A stretch of DNA of 64,000 bases from Streptomyces kanamyceticus. GTDB taxonomy: Bacteria; Actinomycetota; Actinomycetes; Streptomycetales; Streptomycetaceae. The stretch spans positions 8,928,001 to 8,992,000 of the forward strand of contig NZ_CP023699.1 of NCBI RefSeq assembly GCF_008704495.1, read 5' to 3'. The position numbers and the translations under genes were made by a program. How positions within the stretch are numbered: position 1 is the first letter of the stretch; each line of letters starts with the position of its first letter. Positions 15,549 to 23,969 of this stretch are shown piece by piece. The notes beneath the pieces were generated by a model, which was not told the origin of the DNA, made no database searches, and worked only from the letters and a program-made list of their open reading frames with translations.

Positions 15549-16225
15549 AGACACTCGGCGACGCCTGGGCGTGGCTCACCGACTCCGCGCACTGGGCGGG
15601 CGACGACGGCATCTGGCACCGGCTCACCCAGCACCTCGTCCTCACCGTCGTCTGCCTGCTGCTCAGCTGCCTGATCGCCCTGCCCATCGCCCTCGTCCTC
15701 GGCCACCTCGGCAGGGGCGGCGCGCTGGCGGTGAACATCTCCAACGTCGGGCGCGCGGTGCCGACCTTCGCGGTCCTCGTCCTGCTGCTCCTCACCCCGC
15801 TCGGCAAGTGGGGCGAAGGCCCGACCGTCGTCGCCCTCGTCCTCTTCGCGGTGCCCCCGCTGCTCACCAACGCCTACGTCGGGATGCGCGGCGTCGACCG
15901 CAGCATCGTGCGGGCGGCGCGCGGCATGGGGATGACCGGGCGGCAGATGCTGTGGCGGGTCGAACTGCCGCTCGCGCTGCCCCTGGTGCTCAGCGGGGTC
16001 CGCATCGCCGCCGTGCAACTCGTCGCCACCGCCACCATCGCCGCGCTCGCGGGCGGCGGCGGGATCGGCCGGATCATCACCGCGGGCTTCAACCTGGCGA
16101 GCACCGCGCAGGTGGTCGCGGGCGCGGTGCTCGTCGCGGTCTTCGCCCTGCTGGTCGAGGGCGTCTTCGAGGCCGCGGAGCGGCTCGCGCCCGGCTGGGC
16201 ACGGACGCGGGGGAGCGCGGGATGA
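15545..16225 (+). CDS. Glycine betaine/osmoprotectant ABC transporter permease (OpuCD-like)
   Basis: The 226-residue second permease of the importer. The N-terminal WLTDSAHWAGDDGIWHRLTQHLVLTVVCL leads into about six helices, with the EAA loop at RAARGMGMTGRQMLWRVELPLALPLVLSGVRIAAVQ. IALPIALVLGH and NVGRAVPTFAVLVLLL match OpuC-type permeases. Start ATG 15545 overlaps the preceding stop; its own stop overlaps the binding protein start. It likely forms a heterodimeric channel with the 14868-15548 product. Confidence 0.9.
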   Translation: MKTLGDAWAWLTDSAHWAGDDGIWHRLTQHLVLTVVCLLLSCLIALPIALVLGHLGRGGALAVNISNVGRAVPTFAVLVLLLLTPLGKWGEGPTVVALVLFAVPPLLTNAYVGMRGVDRSIVRAARGMGMTGRQMLWRVELPLALPLVLSGVRIAAVQLVATATIAALAGGGGIGRIITAGFNLASTAQVVAGAVLVAVFALLVEGVFEAAERLAPGWARTRGSAG

Positions 16226-17160
16226 GGCGGCGCGCGGGGGCGGCGACGGTCCTCCTCGCCCTGCTCACCGGCTGCACCGGCGGCCCCTCCCTGGAGAACC
16301 AGGGCGAGGTCACCGCGCCGCCGGGCGACAGCAAGCACCTCGTCGTCGGCTCGGCCGGATTCACCGAGAGCGATCTGCTCGCCCAGATGTACCTGCTGCT
16401 CCTGAAGAAGGCCGGATACGGCGTCGAGATCCTCTCCGTGGCCAACCGCGAGTTGTACGAACCCGCTCTGGAGTCCGGCCAGATCGACGTCGTCCCCGAG
16501 TACGCGGCGACCTTCGCGGACTGGCTCAACGCCAAGAAGAACGGCGCCGACGCCCCGCCGGTCGGCTCGCCCGACCTCGACACCACCATGAAGGCACTGC
16601 GCTCCCTGGCCGCCCCGCGCGGCCTGACCGTCCTCGACCCCGGCAAGGCCGTCGACCAGAACGCCTTCGCCGTCGCCGCGTCGTACGCCAGGGAGCATCA
16701 CCTCAAGACCCTCAGCGACCTCGGGAAATCGGGCCAGAAGGTGCGGCTCGCCGCGGGCGACGAGTGCGTGCAACGTCCTTACTGCGCCCCGGGGTTGAAG
16801 AAGGTGTACGGCATCGACGTCACCGGGGTCGACCCCAAGGGCGTCGGTACCACCCAGGCCAAGAAGGCCGTGCAGGACGGTCAGGACCAGATGGTCCTGA
16901 CCACGTCGACGGACGCGACGCTCGACGACTTCGGGCTCGTGCTCCTCAAGGACGACAAGCAGCTCCAGAACGCCGACTACATCGTTCCCGTGGTCAACCG
17001 CTCCCGGGCGGGCAGTGAACGTGTGGCGGCTGCGCTTGGGCGGCTCAATCCCGTCCTGACGACGGGGGACTTGGCGTCCATGAACGAGCAGGTGGATAGC
17101 TGGCGCCGGCTCCCGGAGGATGTGGCACGGGCTTATCTGGAGGACAAGGGACTGCTTTGA
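16222..17160 (+). CDS. Glycine betaine/osmoprotectant-binding lipoprotein (OpuCC-like)
   Basis: A 312-residue substrate-binding lipoprotein: signal sequence with lipobox LLTGC (Cys at about residue 18), then the OpuAC domain (residues 40-310). Family marks are VVGSAGFTESDLLAQMYLLLLKKAGYGVE, SGQIDVVPEYAATF and ALGRLNPVLTTGDLASMNEQVD near the end. The Tyr in VPEYA belongs to the quaternary-amine pocket of this family. It captures choline, carnitine or glycine betaine outside the membrane for the two permeases encoded immediately upstream, which it overlaps by 4 bp. Confidence 0.92.
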   Translation: MRRRAGAATVLLALLTGCTGGPSLENQGEVTAPPGDSKHLVVGSAGFTESDLLAQMYLLLLKKAGYGVEILSVANRELYEPALESGQIDVVPEYAATFADWLNAKKNGADAPPVGSPDLDTTMKALRSLAAPRGLTVLDPGKAVDQNAFAVAASYAREHHLKTLSDLGKSGQKVRLAAGDECVQRPYCAPGLKKVYGIDVTGVDPKGVGTTQAKKAVQDGQDQMVLTTSTDATLDDFGLVLLKDDKQLQNADYIVPVVNRSRAGSERVAAALGRLNPVLTTGDLASMNEQVDSWRRLPEDVARAYLEDKGLL

Positions 17161-17180
17161 CTTTTGCCGCGGGCCGTCTT

Positions 17181-17231
17181 GGGCTGGTCGCGCAGTTCCC
17201 CGCGCCCCTTACGGGGCGCCCCGAACGGGGC
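17181..17231. terminator. Streptomyces dispersed repeat acting as bidirectional terminator
   Basis: A GGGCTGGTCGCGCAGTTCCC segment followed by the hairpin GCGCCCC-TTAC-GGGGCGC (17202-17219) and an overlapping GCCCC-GAAC-GGGGC hairpin. I know this sequence type as a common intergenic element in Streptomyces genomes. Here it separates the convergent binding-protein and ATPase genes. Confidence 0.7.
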
Positions 17232-17235
17232 CCGG

Positions 17236-18399
17236 CTACGCGTCCGCGACCGAGTCGAATTCCACCTGGTCCCGTGCAACGCCCTGCGCATCCGCGTCCA
17301 CCGAGCGCCGCAGTGCCTCGTGCAGCTTCGCCGGGGTGAGGACGCCGAGGAAGCGGGCGCCGTCCAGGACCGCTACCCACCCCGCGTCGTGCTGGAGCAT
17401 CACGCCGAACGCCTGCTTGAGCGGGGCGCCGATCGGAACCCAGGAGTTCATCCGGTGCGCCAGATCGCCGACCGTGCCGCCCGCGCCCGCCAGGGCCACC
17501 TCGTCGACGCCCACCCAGCCGTGCAGATCGCCGCCCTCGTCCAGGACGACCGCCCAACGGGCCTCCTCCGCGCGCAGCCGGGCCGCGGCCTGCGCGGCGG
17601 GCTCGTCCAGGCGGGCGAGCGGCGGCTGCTCCAGGTCGTCGGACTGGATCTCGGTGACCGAGAGTCGCTTCAGGCCGCGGTCGGCGCCCACGAACTCGGC
17701 GACGTAAGGCGTCTCGGGCGCCCCGAGCACCGCTCCCGGCGTGTCGAACTGCTCGATGCGCCCCTGCCCGTACACCGCGATGCGGTCGCCGAGCCGGACC
17801 GCCTCCTCGATGTCGTGCGTGACGAGCAGCACCGTCTTGCGCACGGCCGCCTGCATGCGCAGGAACTCGTCCTGCAACTGCTCGCGCACCACCGGGTCGA
17901 CCGCGCCGAACGGCTCGTCCATCAGGAGCACGGGCGGGTCGGCCGCGAGCGCCCGCGCCACGCCGACGCGCTGGCGCTGGCCGCCCGAGAGCTGCTCGGG
18001 GTAGCGGGATCCGAACGTCTTCGGGTCGAGGCCCACCAGGTCGAGCAGTTCGGCGGCGCGGGCCCGCGCCTTCGCCTTCTTCCAGCCGATCAGCGCGGGC
18101 ACGGTCGCCGTGTTGTCCAGGATGGTCCGGTGCGGGAACAGGCCGACCTGCTGGATGACGTAGCCGATGCGGCGGCGCAGGCGTACCGGGTCGACGTCGG
18201 CGATGTTCTCGTCGTTCACGAAGATGCGGCCCGACGTCGGTTCGATGAGGCGGTTCACCATCATCATCGTCGTGGTCTTGCCGCAGCCCGAGGGGCCGAC
18301 GAGCGTGACCAGTTCGCCCTCGGCGACCTCGAAGGAGAGGTCGTCCACGGCGGTCGTGCCGTCCGGGTAGCGCTTGGTCACCTGCTCGAACCGGATCAT
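17236..18399 (-). CDS. Glycine betaine/osmoprotectant ABC transporter ATPase with CBS domains (OpuCA-like)
   Basis: A 387-residue ATPase: Walker A GPSGCGKT at about residues 35-42, Q-loop IGYVIQQVGLFPHRT, signature LSGGQRQRVGVARAL, Walker B VLLMDEPFGAVD and switch VTHD. A C-terminal tandem CBS region (about 255-375) of the kind that senses ionic strength in OpuA-type systems completes the protein. It energises the importer encoded on the other strand. The gene lies 22 bp after lutC on the same strand, yet has its own TAGCGT -10 hexamer six bases before the ATG, suggesting a leaderless transcript. Confidence 0.92.
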   Translation of the reverse strand: MIRFEQVTKRYPDGTTAVDDLSFEVAEGELVTLVGPSGCGKTTTMMMVNRLIEPTSGRIFVNDENIADVDPVRLRRRIGYVIQQVGLFPHRTILDNTATVPALIGWKKAKARARAAELLDLVGLDPKTFGSRYPEQLSGGQRQRVGVARALAADPPVLLMDEPFGAVDPVVREQLQDEFLRMQAAVRKTVLLVTHDIEEAVRLGDRIAVYGQGRIEQFDTPGAVLGAPETPYVAEFVGADRGLKRLSVTEIQSDDLEQPPLARLDEPAAQAAARLRAEEARWAVVLDEGGDLHGWVGVDEVALAGAGGTVGDLAHRMNSWVPIGAPLKQAFGVMLQHDAGWVAVLDGARFLGVLTPAKLHEALRRSVDADAQGVARDQVEFDSVADA

Positions 18400-18405
18400 G
18401 CGTTC

Positions 18406-18411
18406 ACGCTA
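18406..18411 (-). promoter_or_regulatory. Putative -10 element for leaderless opuCA-like mRNA
   Basis: On the minus strand, TAGCGT followed by six bases and ATG is the spacing seen for leaderless transcripts in streptomycetes. There is no Shine-Dalgarno sequence in front of this ATG, which supports transcription starting at the A of the start codon. Confidence 0.45.
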
Positions 18412-18421
18412 GCCGCGCCGC

Positions 18422-19078
18422 TCACTCCTCGCTCATCAGGACGACCTCCAGAGTGCGCGGCCCGTGCACTCCCTCGACGCGGTCCAGCTCGATGTCGCTG
18501 GTCGCGGACGGTCCCGAGATCCAGGTGAGCGGACGGGCCGGGTCCAGCCGTTCGAGGGCCACAGGGACGGAGGAGACGACCTGGTCGGGGACCCGTACGA
18601 CACAGATGTGATGGTCCGGCACCAGGGTGATGCGGCGGCGGCCCTGGTCGGGGGAGCCGTCGAGGACGATCGTGCCGGTCTCGGCGACGGCGAGGGCGCA
18701 CCCCGTGATGACGCTGTCGACCCGGTCGAGCTCGTGCGGGGTGCTCGCCGCCCGGTCGTGGATCCGCACCGGATCGGCGGCGGCCAGCCAGTGCGGCGGC
18801 AGCCCCGGCGGCACGAGCACGCTCCGGGACCCGCGCGACGCGAACAGCCGTGTCAGCAGCTCCGGAAGATCCGCGGCGGCACAGCGGTGCACGATGGCGC
18901 GGTAGTCCGCGAGGTTCTCGGCGAGCAGGTCGACGGTCTGCTCGGTGGTGCGGTCGCCGTGCTCGCGCGCGTATCCGCGGTCCATCGACGCTTCGTACGC
19001 TTTGTACGAGGTGTCGCCGTCCGGCACGTCGGCCAGCGCCCGCCGCACCCGGCCCAGGATCCGGTCCCTGCTGCTCAT
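18422..19078 (-). CDS. lutC: Lactate utilisation protein LutC (LUD domain)
   Basis: A 218-residue LUD-domain protein, third component of the LutABC L-lactate oxidation complex. Features are MSSRDRILGRVRRALAD at the start, GCALAVAETGTIVLDG (the LUD core), PDHHICVVR and the C-terminal SATSDIELDRVEGVHGPRTLEVVLM. Start ATG 19078 overlaps the lutB stop by 4 bp. Family members bind Fe-S or flavin-linked partners in cytoplasmic lactate dehydrogenase complexes. The osmoprotectant ATPase follows after 22 bp. Confidence 0.93.
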   Translation of the reverse strand: MSSRDRILGRVRRALADVPDGDTSYKAYEASMDRGYAREHGDRTTEQTVDLLAENLADYRAIVHRCAAADLPELLTRLFASRGSRSVLVPPGLPPHWLAAADPVRIHDRAASTPHELDRVDSVITGCALAVAETGTIVLDGSPDQGRRRITLVPDHHICVVRVPDQVVSSVPVALERLDPARPLTWISGPSATSDIELDRVEGVHGPRTLEVVLMSEE

Positions 19079-20577
19079 GCGTCGTTCCCCTTCCCCTTGC
19101 TCCTGGCGCCTTGCGTGCGCTGCCACCAGTCGCGGAACGGCTCCGCCGGGACCTTGGGCAGCTCCCGTGTCGCGCTCCAGGCCCGGCCCGGTCCCGGGAG
19201 TGTGCGCGGGTGGAGCCTCCGGGTGCGCGACGCGAGGCGCTGGCCCGCGCGCAGGGCGCCGGGGCGGGCGAACACGAGGCCCGCGGCGCGCATCGCCGCC
19301 CGCTCCGCCGCGTGTCCCTTCGCGGGTTTCAGCATCACTTTCGTGCCGTGCCGGGTGGCCTCGCCGCCCTGTACGACCCGCTCGCGCAGGTGCACCAGGA
19401 CCTCGGGGATGTCGATGGCGACCGGGCACACTTCGTAGCAGGCCCCGCAGAGGGACGAGGCGTAGGGGAGGGAAGCGTCGATCTCGCTCTGGGTGCCGCG
19501 GAGTTGAGGGCTGAGGATCGCGCCGATCGGGCCCGGATACACCGAGCCGTACGCGTGGCCGCCCGCCCGCTCGTACACCGGGCACACGTTGAGACACGCC
19601 GAACAGCGGATGCAGCGCAGTGCCTGACGGCCGACCTCGTCGGCGAGGGTGTCGGTGCGGCCGTTGTCGAGGAGGACCAGGTGGAAGGTGCTGGGGCCGT
19701 CGGCCGTGTCGGAGTCGGTGGTGCCCGTCCACATCGACGTGTACGGGTTCATGCGCTCCGCCGTCGAGGAGCGGGGGAGCGTCTGCAGGAATACCTCCAG
19801 GTCGCGCCAGGTGGGCACGAGCTTCTCGATGCCGACCACCGAGATCAGCGTCTCGGGGAGCGTGAGGCACATGCGGCCGTTGCCCTCCGACTCCACGACG
19901 ACCAGGGTGCCGGTCTCGGCGACCATGAAGTTCGCACCGGAGATGCCGACCTTGGCGCGCAGGAACTTCTCGCGGAGGTGGAGACGGGCCGCCTCAGCGA
20001 GTTCGGCCGGGGTGTCGGTGAGTCCCTCCGGTGCCGGGCGGCCCCAACCCGCCATCTCCTTCGCGAAGATGTCGCGGATCTCGCCGCGGTTGCGGTGGAT
20101 CGCCGGAACCAGGATGTGCGAGGGCCGGTCGCGGCCCAACTGCACGATCAGCTCGGCGAGATCGGTCTCGTAGGCGTGGATGCCCTCCGCTTCGAGGGCC
20201 TCGTTGAGACCGATCTCCTGCGTCGCCATCGACTTGACCTTGACGACCTCGCTCTCGCCCGTCGCCTTGACCAGGTCCGTGACGATGCGGTTGGCCTCGT
20301 CCGCGTCGGCCGCCCAGTGGACGGTGCCTCCCGCGCGGACGACCGACTCCTCCAACTGCACCAGATAGCGGTCGAGATGGCGCAGCGTGTGGTCCTTCAC
20401 GCGCCGTCCCGCCGCGCGCAGCTCGGCCCAGTCGTCGAGCTCGGCGACGGCGCGGGCCCGCTTGTCGCGGATGGTGTGGGTGGCGTGCCGGAGATTGGCG
20501 CGCAGCGTCGTGTTGCCCACGGCTTCGTGCGCGGCCTCGGGGAAGGCGGGCATGCCGACGAATGTGCCGCCGCTCAT
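19075..20577 (-). CDS. lutB: Lactate utilisation iron-sulfur protein LutB
   Basis: The 500-residue central subunit of LutABC, which oxidises L-lactate to pyruvate. An N-terminal LUD domain (about 70-300; ISGANFMVAETGTLVVVESEGNGR) is followed by two ferredoxin-type 4Fe-4S motifs, CIRCSACLNVCP and CGACYEVCPVAI (about 315-380), and a DUF3390 tail (RDWWQRT). Length and order match Bacillus LutB with a slightly longer C-terminus. ATG at 20577; overlaps of 4 bp with both lutA and lutC indicate strict co-translation. Confidence 0.94.
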   Translation of the reverse strand: MSGGTFVGMPAFPEAAHEAVGNTTLRANLRHATHTIRDKRARAVAELDDWAELRAAGRRVKDHTLRHLDRYLVQLEESVVRAGGTVHWAADADEANRIVTDLVKATGESEVVKVKSMATQEIGLNEALEAEGIHAYETDLAELIVQLGRDRPSHILVPAIHRNRGEIRDIFAKEMAGWGRPAPEGLTDTPAELAEAARLHLREKFLRAKVGISGANFMVAETGTLVVVESEGNGRMCLTLPETLISVVGIEKLVPTWRDLEVFLQTLPRSSTAERMNPYTSMWTGTTDSDTADGPSTFHLVLLDNGRTDTLADEVGRQALRCIRCSACLNVCPVYERAGGHAYGSVYPGPIGAILSPQLRGTQSEIDASLPYASSLCGACYEVCPVAIDIPEVLVHLRERVVQGGEATRHGTKVMLKPAKGHAAERAAMRAAGLVFARPGALRAGQRLASRTRRLHPRTLPGPGRAWSATRELPKVPAEPFRDWWQRTQGARSKGKGNDA

Positions 20578-21335
20578 GACAGGGGCTCCTCTTCCGTGCT
20601 GGCCAGGATCTCCGCGATGTGGACGGGACGCACCGCCGTGCGCAGCCGGGCCGCCGTGCCCGAGATGTGCATCAGGCAGGAGTTGTCGGCGGCGCACAGC
20701 ACATCGGCGCCCGTCGATTCGGCGTGGCGCACCTTGTCCGTGCCCATCGCCGCGGAGACATCGGAGTTCTTCACGGCGAACGTGCCGCCGAAGCCGCAGC
20801 ACTCCTCGGCGCCCGGCAGCTCCACGAGTTCGAGTCCCTTCACCGCGCGCAGCAGCCGCGTCGGCCGCTCGCCGAGGCCGAGGGAGCGCAGACCGTGGCA
20901 GGTCGGGTGGTAGGTGACCTTGTGCGGGTAGTACGCGCCGACGTCCGTGACGCCGAGGACATCCACCAGGAACTCGGTGAGTTCGTACGTCTTGGGCACC
21001 ACAGGCGCGAGGGTGCGGGCCAGGCCGTCGCCGCGGCCCTCCGCGCGGGCCCGCTCGCCCATGCGGGGGTAGAGCTCGCGCACCATCGCCCCGCACGATC
21101 CGGACGGCGTCACGATCGCGTCGTACGCGTCCGAACCGAATACATCGGAGAAATGACGGGCCAGCGGTTCCGCCTGATGGCGATAGCCCGTGTTGTAGTG
21201 GGCCTGCCCGCAGCAGGTCTGCGCCATCGGGAAGTCGACCTCAACTCCCAGCCTGGTCAGCAGTTTCACCACGGCGCGGCCCGTGTCCGGATAGAGCGTG
21301 TCATTGACACAGGTCAGGAACAGGGCGACGCGCAT
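20574..21335 (-). CDS. lutA: Lactate utilisation protein LutA (CCG domain)
   Basis: A 253-residue protein with two CCG (cysteine-rich) domains: AQTCCGQAHYNTG with SGSCGAMV in the first half, and YHPTCHGLR with EECCGFGGTFAVK in the second. These form the non-cubane 4Fe-4S centres of LutA/heterodisulfide-reductase-type subunits. Start ATG 21335 is chosen because GAGGAGGAACC precedes it; an ATG eight codons upstream has no site. First gene of lutABC, divergent from a LacI-type regulator that is the best candidate controller. Confidence 0.94.
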   Translation of the reverse strand: MRVALFLTCVNDTLYPDTGRAVVKLLTRLGVEVDFPMAQTCCGQAHYNTGYRHQAEPLARHFSDVFGSDAYDAIVTPSGSCGAMVRELYPRMGERARAEGRGDGLARTLAPVVPKTYELTEFLVDVLGVTDVGAYYPHKVTYHPTCHGLRSLGLGERPTRLLRAVKGLELVELPGAEECCGFGGTFAVKNSDVSAAMGTDKVRHAESTGADVLCAADNSCLMHISGTAARLRTAVRPVHIAEILASTEEEPLS

Positions 21336-21391
21336 CGCGGGTTCCTCCTCGTCGATCATCGGATGGATGCAGGGTACCCGTACGGCTTCCG

Positions 21392-21406
21392 AGCCTTAAG
21401 TAGGCT
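21392..21406. promoter_or_regulatory. Palindrome in the lutA-lacI intergenic region
   Basis: AGCCT-TAAGT-AGGCT, 5-bp perfect arms, lies centrally between divergent lutA and the lacI-type gene. Its location suits an operator for the LacI-type protein, although it lacks the usual central CG. Confidence 0.35.
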
Positions 21407-21439
21407 TGTCCTCACGGCCGGTGACGGCCGAACGGCGGG

Positions 21440-22471
21440 ATGGAGCAGCGGGAACGCATGGTCGGGATCAAAGACGTGGCGAAGCACGCGGGCGTGTCGG
21501 TCGGCACCGTGTCGAACGTGATCAACCGCCCGGACACGGTCTCCGAAGGGACCCGGCACAAGGTGCGGGCGGTCATCGACCGGCTCGGCTACGTCCGCAG
21601 CGAGTCCGCACGCCAACTGCGCGCGGGGCGCAGCCGCATCATGGCGCTCCTCGTCCTGGACATGGGCAACCCGTTCTTCGTGGACGTCGCGCGGGGCGCC
21701 GAGCGCGCCGCGCGCGAGGCGGGGCTCTGCGTCATGGTCTGCAACAGCGGCCAGAGCCCCGCCGAAGAGGCCGACTACCTGTCGCTCTTCGCCGAGCAGC
21801 GGGTGCGGGGCGTGCTCCTGACGCCCGCCGACGCGACCGGGCGGAACATCGCAGCCTTCCGTAGGCACGGCATCCCCTTCGTCCTCGTCGACCGCGTTGC
21901 CGAGGGCACCACCGAGTGCTCCGTGTCCGTGGACGACGTGCTGGGCGGCGGGCTCGCCGTGCGCCACCTCGTCGACACCGGACACCGCAGCATCGCGTAC
22001 GTGAGCGGCCCGCCCGAGCTCAAGCAGGTCAGGGACCGGCGCGTGGGGGCGCTGCGGGCGCTCGCCGAGGCGGGCCTGCCCGCGTCGGTCCTTCGGGAGC
22101 TGCCCACCGAGCGGCTCGACGTGGCCGCGGGCCGTGACGCGGGCGCCCGCATCCTGGGCCTCGCCGTGCGGCCCACCGCCGTCTTCTGCGCCAACGACCT
22201 GCTCGCGCTCGGCGTGCTCCAGGCCATGTACGCGGCCGAGGTGAGCGTGCCCGAGGACATCGCGATCGTCGGCTACGACGACATCGAGTTCGCGGCGGCC
22301 GCCGTCGTGCCGCTCACCTCCGTGCGCCAGCCCGCCGTCACCATGGGCGCGATGGCGGCGGAACTGCTCATGGAGGAGACCGAGTCGGGGGACCCGGCGG
22401 CGCACGAGCACCGCCGCGTGGTGTTCACACCCGAGCTCGTCGTACGACGCTCCAGCCTGCCGGGCCGCTGA
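21440..22471 (+). CDS. LacI family transcriptional regulator
   Basis: A 343-residue regulator: an N-terminal HTH with the family signature (IKDVAKHAGVSVGTVSNVINRPDTVSEGTRHKV, residues 9-41), a hinge with RSESARQLRAGRS, and a periplasmic-binding-protein-like sensor domain (about 65-340; VFCANDLLALGVLQAM, VPEDIAIVGYDDIEFA). ATG 21440 or ATG 21458 could be the start. Divergent from lutABC, so it probably responds to a sugar or carboxylate linked to lactate use. Known lactate operons more often use GntR-type LutR, so this pairing is inference from position. Confidence 0.9.
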   Translation: MEQRERMVGIKDVAKHAGVSVGTVSNVINRPDTVSEGTRHKVRAVIDRLGYVRSESARQLRAGRSRIMALLVLDMGNPFFVDVARGAERAAREAGLCVMVCNSGQSPAEEADYLSLFAEQRVRGVLLTPADATGRNIAAFRRHGIPFVLVDRVAEGTTECSVSVDDVLGGGLAVRHLVDTGHRSIAYVSGPPELKQVRDRRVGALRALAEAGLPASVLRELPTERLDVAAGRDAGARILGLAVRPTAVFCANDLLALGVLQAMYAAEVSVPEDIAIVGYDDIEFAAAAVVPLTSVRQPAVTMGAMAAELLMEETESGDPAAHEHRRVVFTPELVVRRSSLPGR

Positions 22472-22571
22472 CCGCACGCCCCCCGGCCTGCCGTCGCGGC
22501 ACGTGTGCTGAACTGGGGCGACCGTCCCGTGTCCGCGACGTCGCCCCGCGCGACCTGGCCCAGGAGCCGCA

Positions 22572-23873
22572 TTGACCGCCACGTACCGCCAGCCCGGAGT
22601 CGTCCTCACCGACCGCCGTTTCCGCGTGCCACTGGATCACGACGCACCGGCGGGGGAGCGGATCGAGGTCTACGCGCGCGAGGTGGTGTCCACCGCCCCG
22701 GGCGGCGCGGAACTGCCGTGGCTGGTGTACCTCACGGGCGGCCCCGGCTTCGGCGCGACCCGCTTCAACGGCAAGGAGTCCTGGCTCGGCCGCGCCCTGG
22801 AGGACTTCCGGGTGCTCCTGATCGACCAGCGCGGCACCGGCGGTTCCACGCCCGCCAACCGGCAGACGCTCCCGCTGCGCGGCGGACCCCGCGAACAGGC
22901 CGACTACCTGGCGCACTTCCGCGCCGACTCCATCGTGCGCGACTGCGAGGCGATCCGCCCCGAGGTGACCGGCGGCGCCCCCTGGACCGTCCTCGGGCAG
23001 AGCTTCGGCGGATTCTGCGTGACGCACTACCTCTCGTACGCCCCCGAAGGCCTGCACACCGCGCTCATCACCGGCGGTCTGCCCACGCTCGAAGGCCACG
23101 CGGACGACGTGTACCGCGCCGCCTACCCGCGGATGGAGCGCAAGAGTGCCGCGCACTACGCCCGTTACCCGCAGGACGTCGAGCGTGCCAGGGAGATCGC
23201 CGAGTACCTCGCCGAGCACGAGCAGGTCCTGCCCGGCGGCTACCGGCTGACCGTCCCGGCCTTCCAGTCGCTCGGCATCCTGCTGGGCGCGAGCAGCGGC
23301 AGCCACCGGCTGCACTACCTCATCGAGGACGCGTTCGTACGGACTCCGTCGGGGCCCGTGCTCTCCGACGCCTTCCAGGAGAACGTCCTTTCGGTCCTCA
23401 GTTACGCGGCGGGCCCGCTCTACGCCGTCCTGCACGAGGCGGTCTACGGCCAGGGCGAGCGGCCCACGGACTGGTCCGCGGAGCGCGTGCGCGGCGAGTT
23501 CCCGCGGTTCGACGCGGGCAAGAGCCTGGCGGACAACGCGCCGCTGCTCTTCACCGGCGAGGCCGTGCAGCGCTGGATGTTCGACAGCGACCCGGCCCTT
23601 CGCCCGCTGCGCGAGACGGCCGAGTTGCTCGCCGCGCGCACCGACTGGCCGCGCCTGTACGACCCGGAGCGGCTCGCGGCCAACGAGGTGCCCGTGGCCG
23701 CGGCGATCTACCACGACGACATGTACGTCGACACGGACCACTCCCTGGCCACCGCCCGCGCCATCCGGGGCCTGCGCACCTGGGTCACCGACGAGTTCGA
23801 GCACGACGGGCTCAGGGCCGAGGGGCCCCGGGTGCTCGACCGGCTGCTCGCGCTCGCCCGCGGGGACGCGTGA
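22572..23873 (+). CDS. Alpha/beta hydrolase, proline iminopeptidase-like (S33)
   Basis: A 433-residue serine hydrolase. The oxyanion region YLTGGPGFGATRFNG (54-68), IDQRGTGGSTP and the nucleophile elbow GQSFGGF with Ser144 are the proline iminopeptidase pattern. The acid and His lie near the C-terminus (YHDDMYVD; the region around FEHDGLR). It should remove N-terminal proline from peptides in the cytoplasm; no signal peptide is seen. TTG start at 22572 behind CAGGAG. It stands alone 100 bp after the lacI-type gene. Confidence 0.87.
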   Translation: MTATYRQPGVVLTDRRFRVPLDHDAPAGERIEVYAREVVSTAPGGAELPWLVYLTGGPGFGATRFNGKESWLGRALEDFRVLLIDQRGTGGSTPANRQTLPLRGGPREQADYLAHFRADSIVRDCEAIRPEVTGGAPWTVLGQSFGGFCVTHYLSYAPEGLHTALITGGLPTLEGHADDVYRAAYPRMERKSAAHYARYPQDVERAREIAEYLAEHEQVLPGGYRLTVPAFQSLGILLGASSGSHRLHYLIEDAFVRTPSGPVLSDAFQENVLSVLSYAAGPLYAVLHEAVYGQGERPTDWSAERVRGEFPRFDAGKSLADNAPLLFTGEAVQRWMFDSDPALRPLRETAELLAARTDWPRLYDPERLAANEVPVAAAIYHDDMYVDTDHSLATARAIRGLRTWVTDEFEHDGLRAEGPRVLDRLLALARGDA

Positions 23874-23969
23874 CGCACGCGCCGCTCCCGGTGCCGCCCC
23901 TGGCCGTCCGCCAGGGGCAGGCGCCCCGAGCCCTGCCCGTTGTCGGACCCCGGCGCTAGGCTGAGGATC

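Noticed and set aside
18422..22471. LacI/LutABC region as a sugar utilisation cluster
   Set aside because: No sugar enzymes or transporters are present; the CCG, ferredoxin and LUD domains define lactate utilisation.
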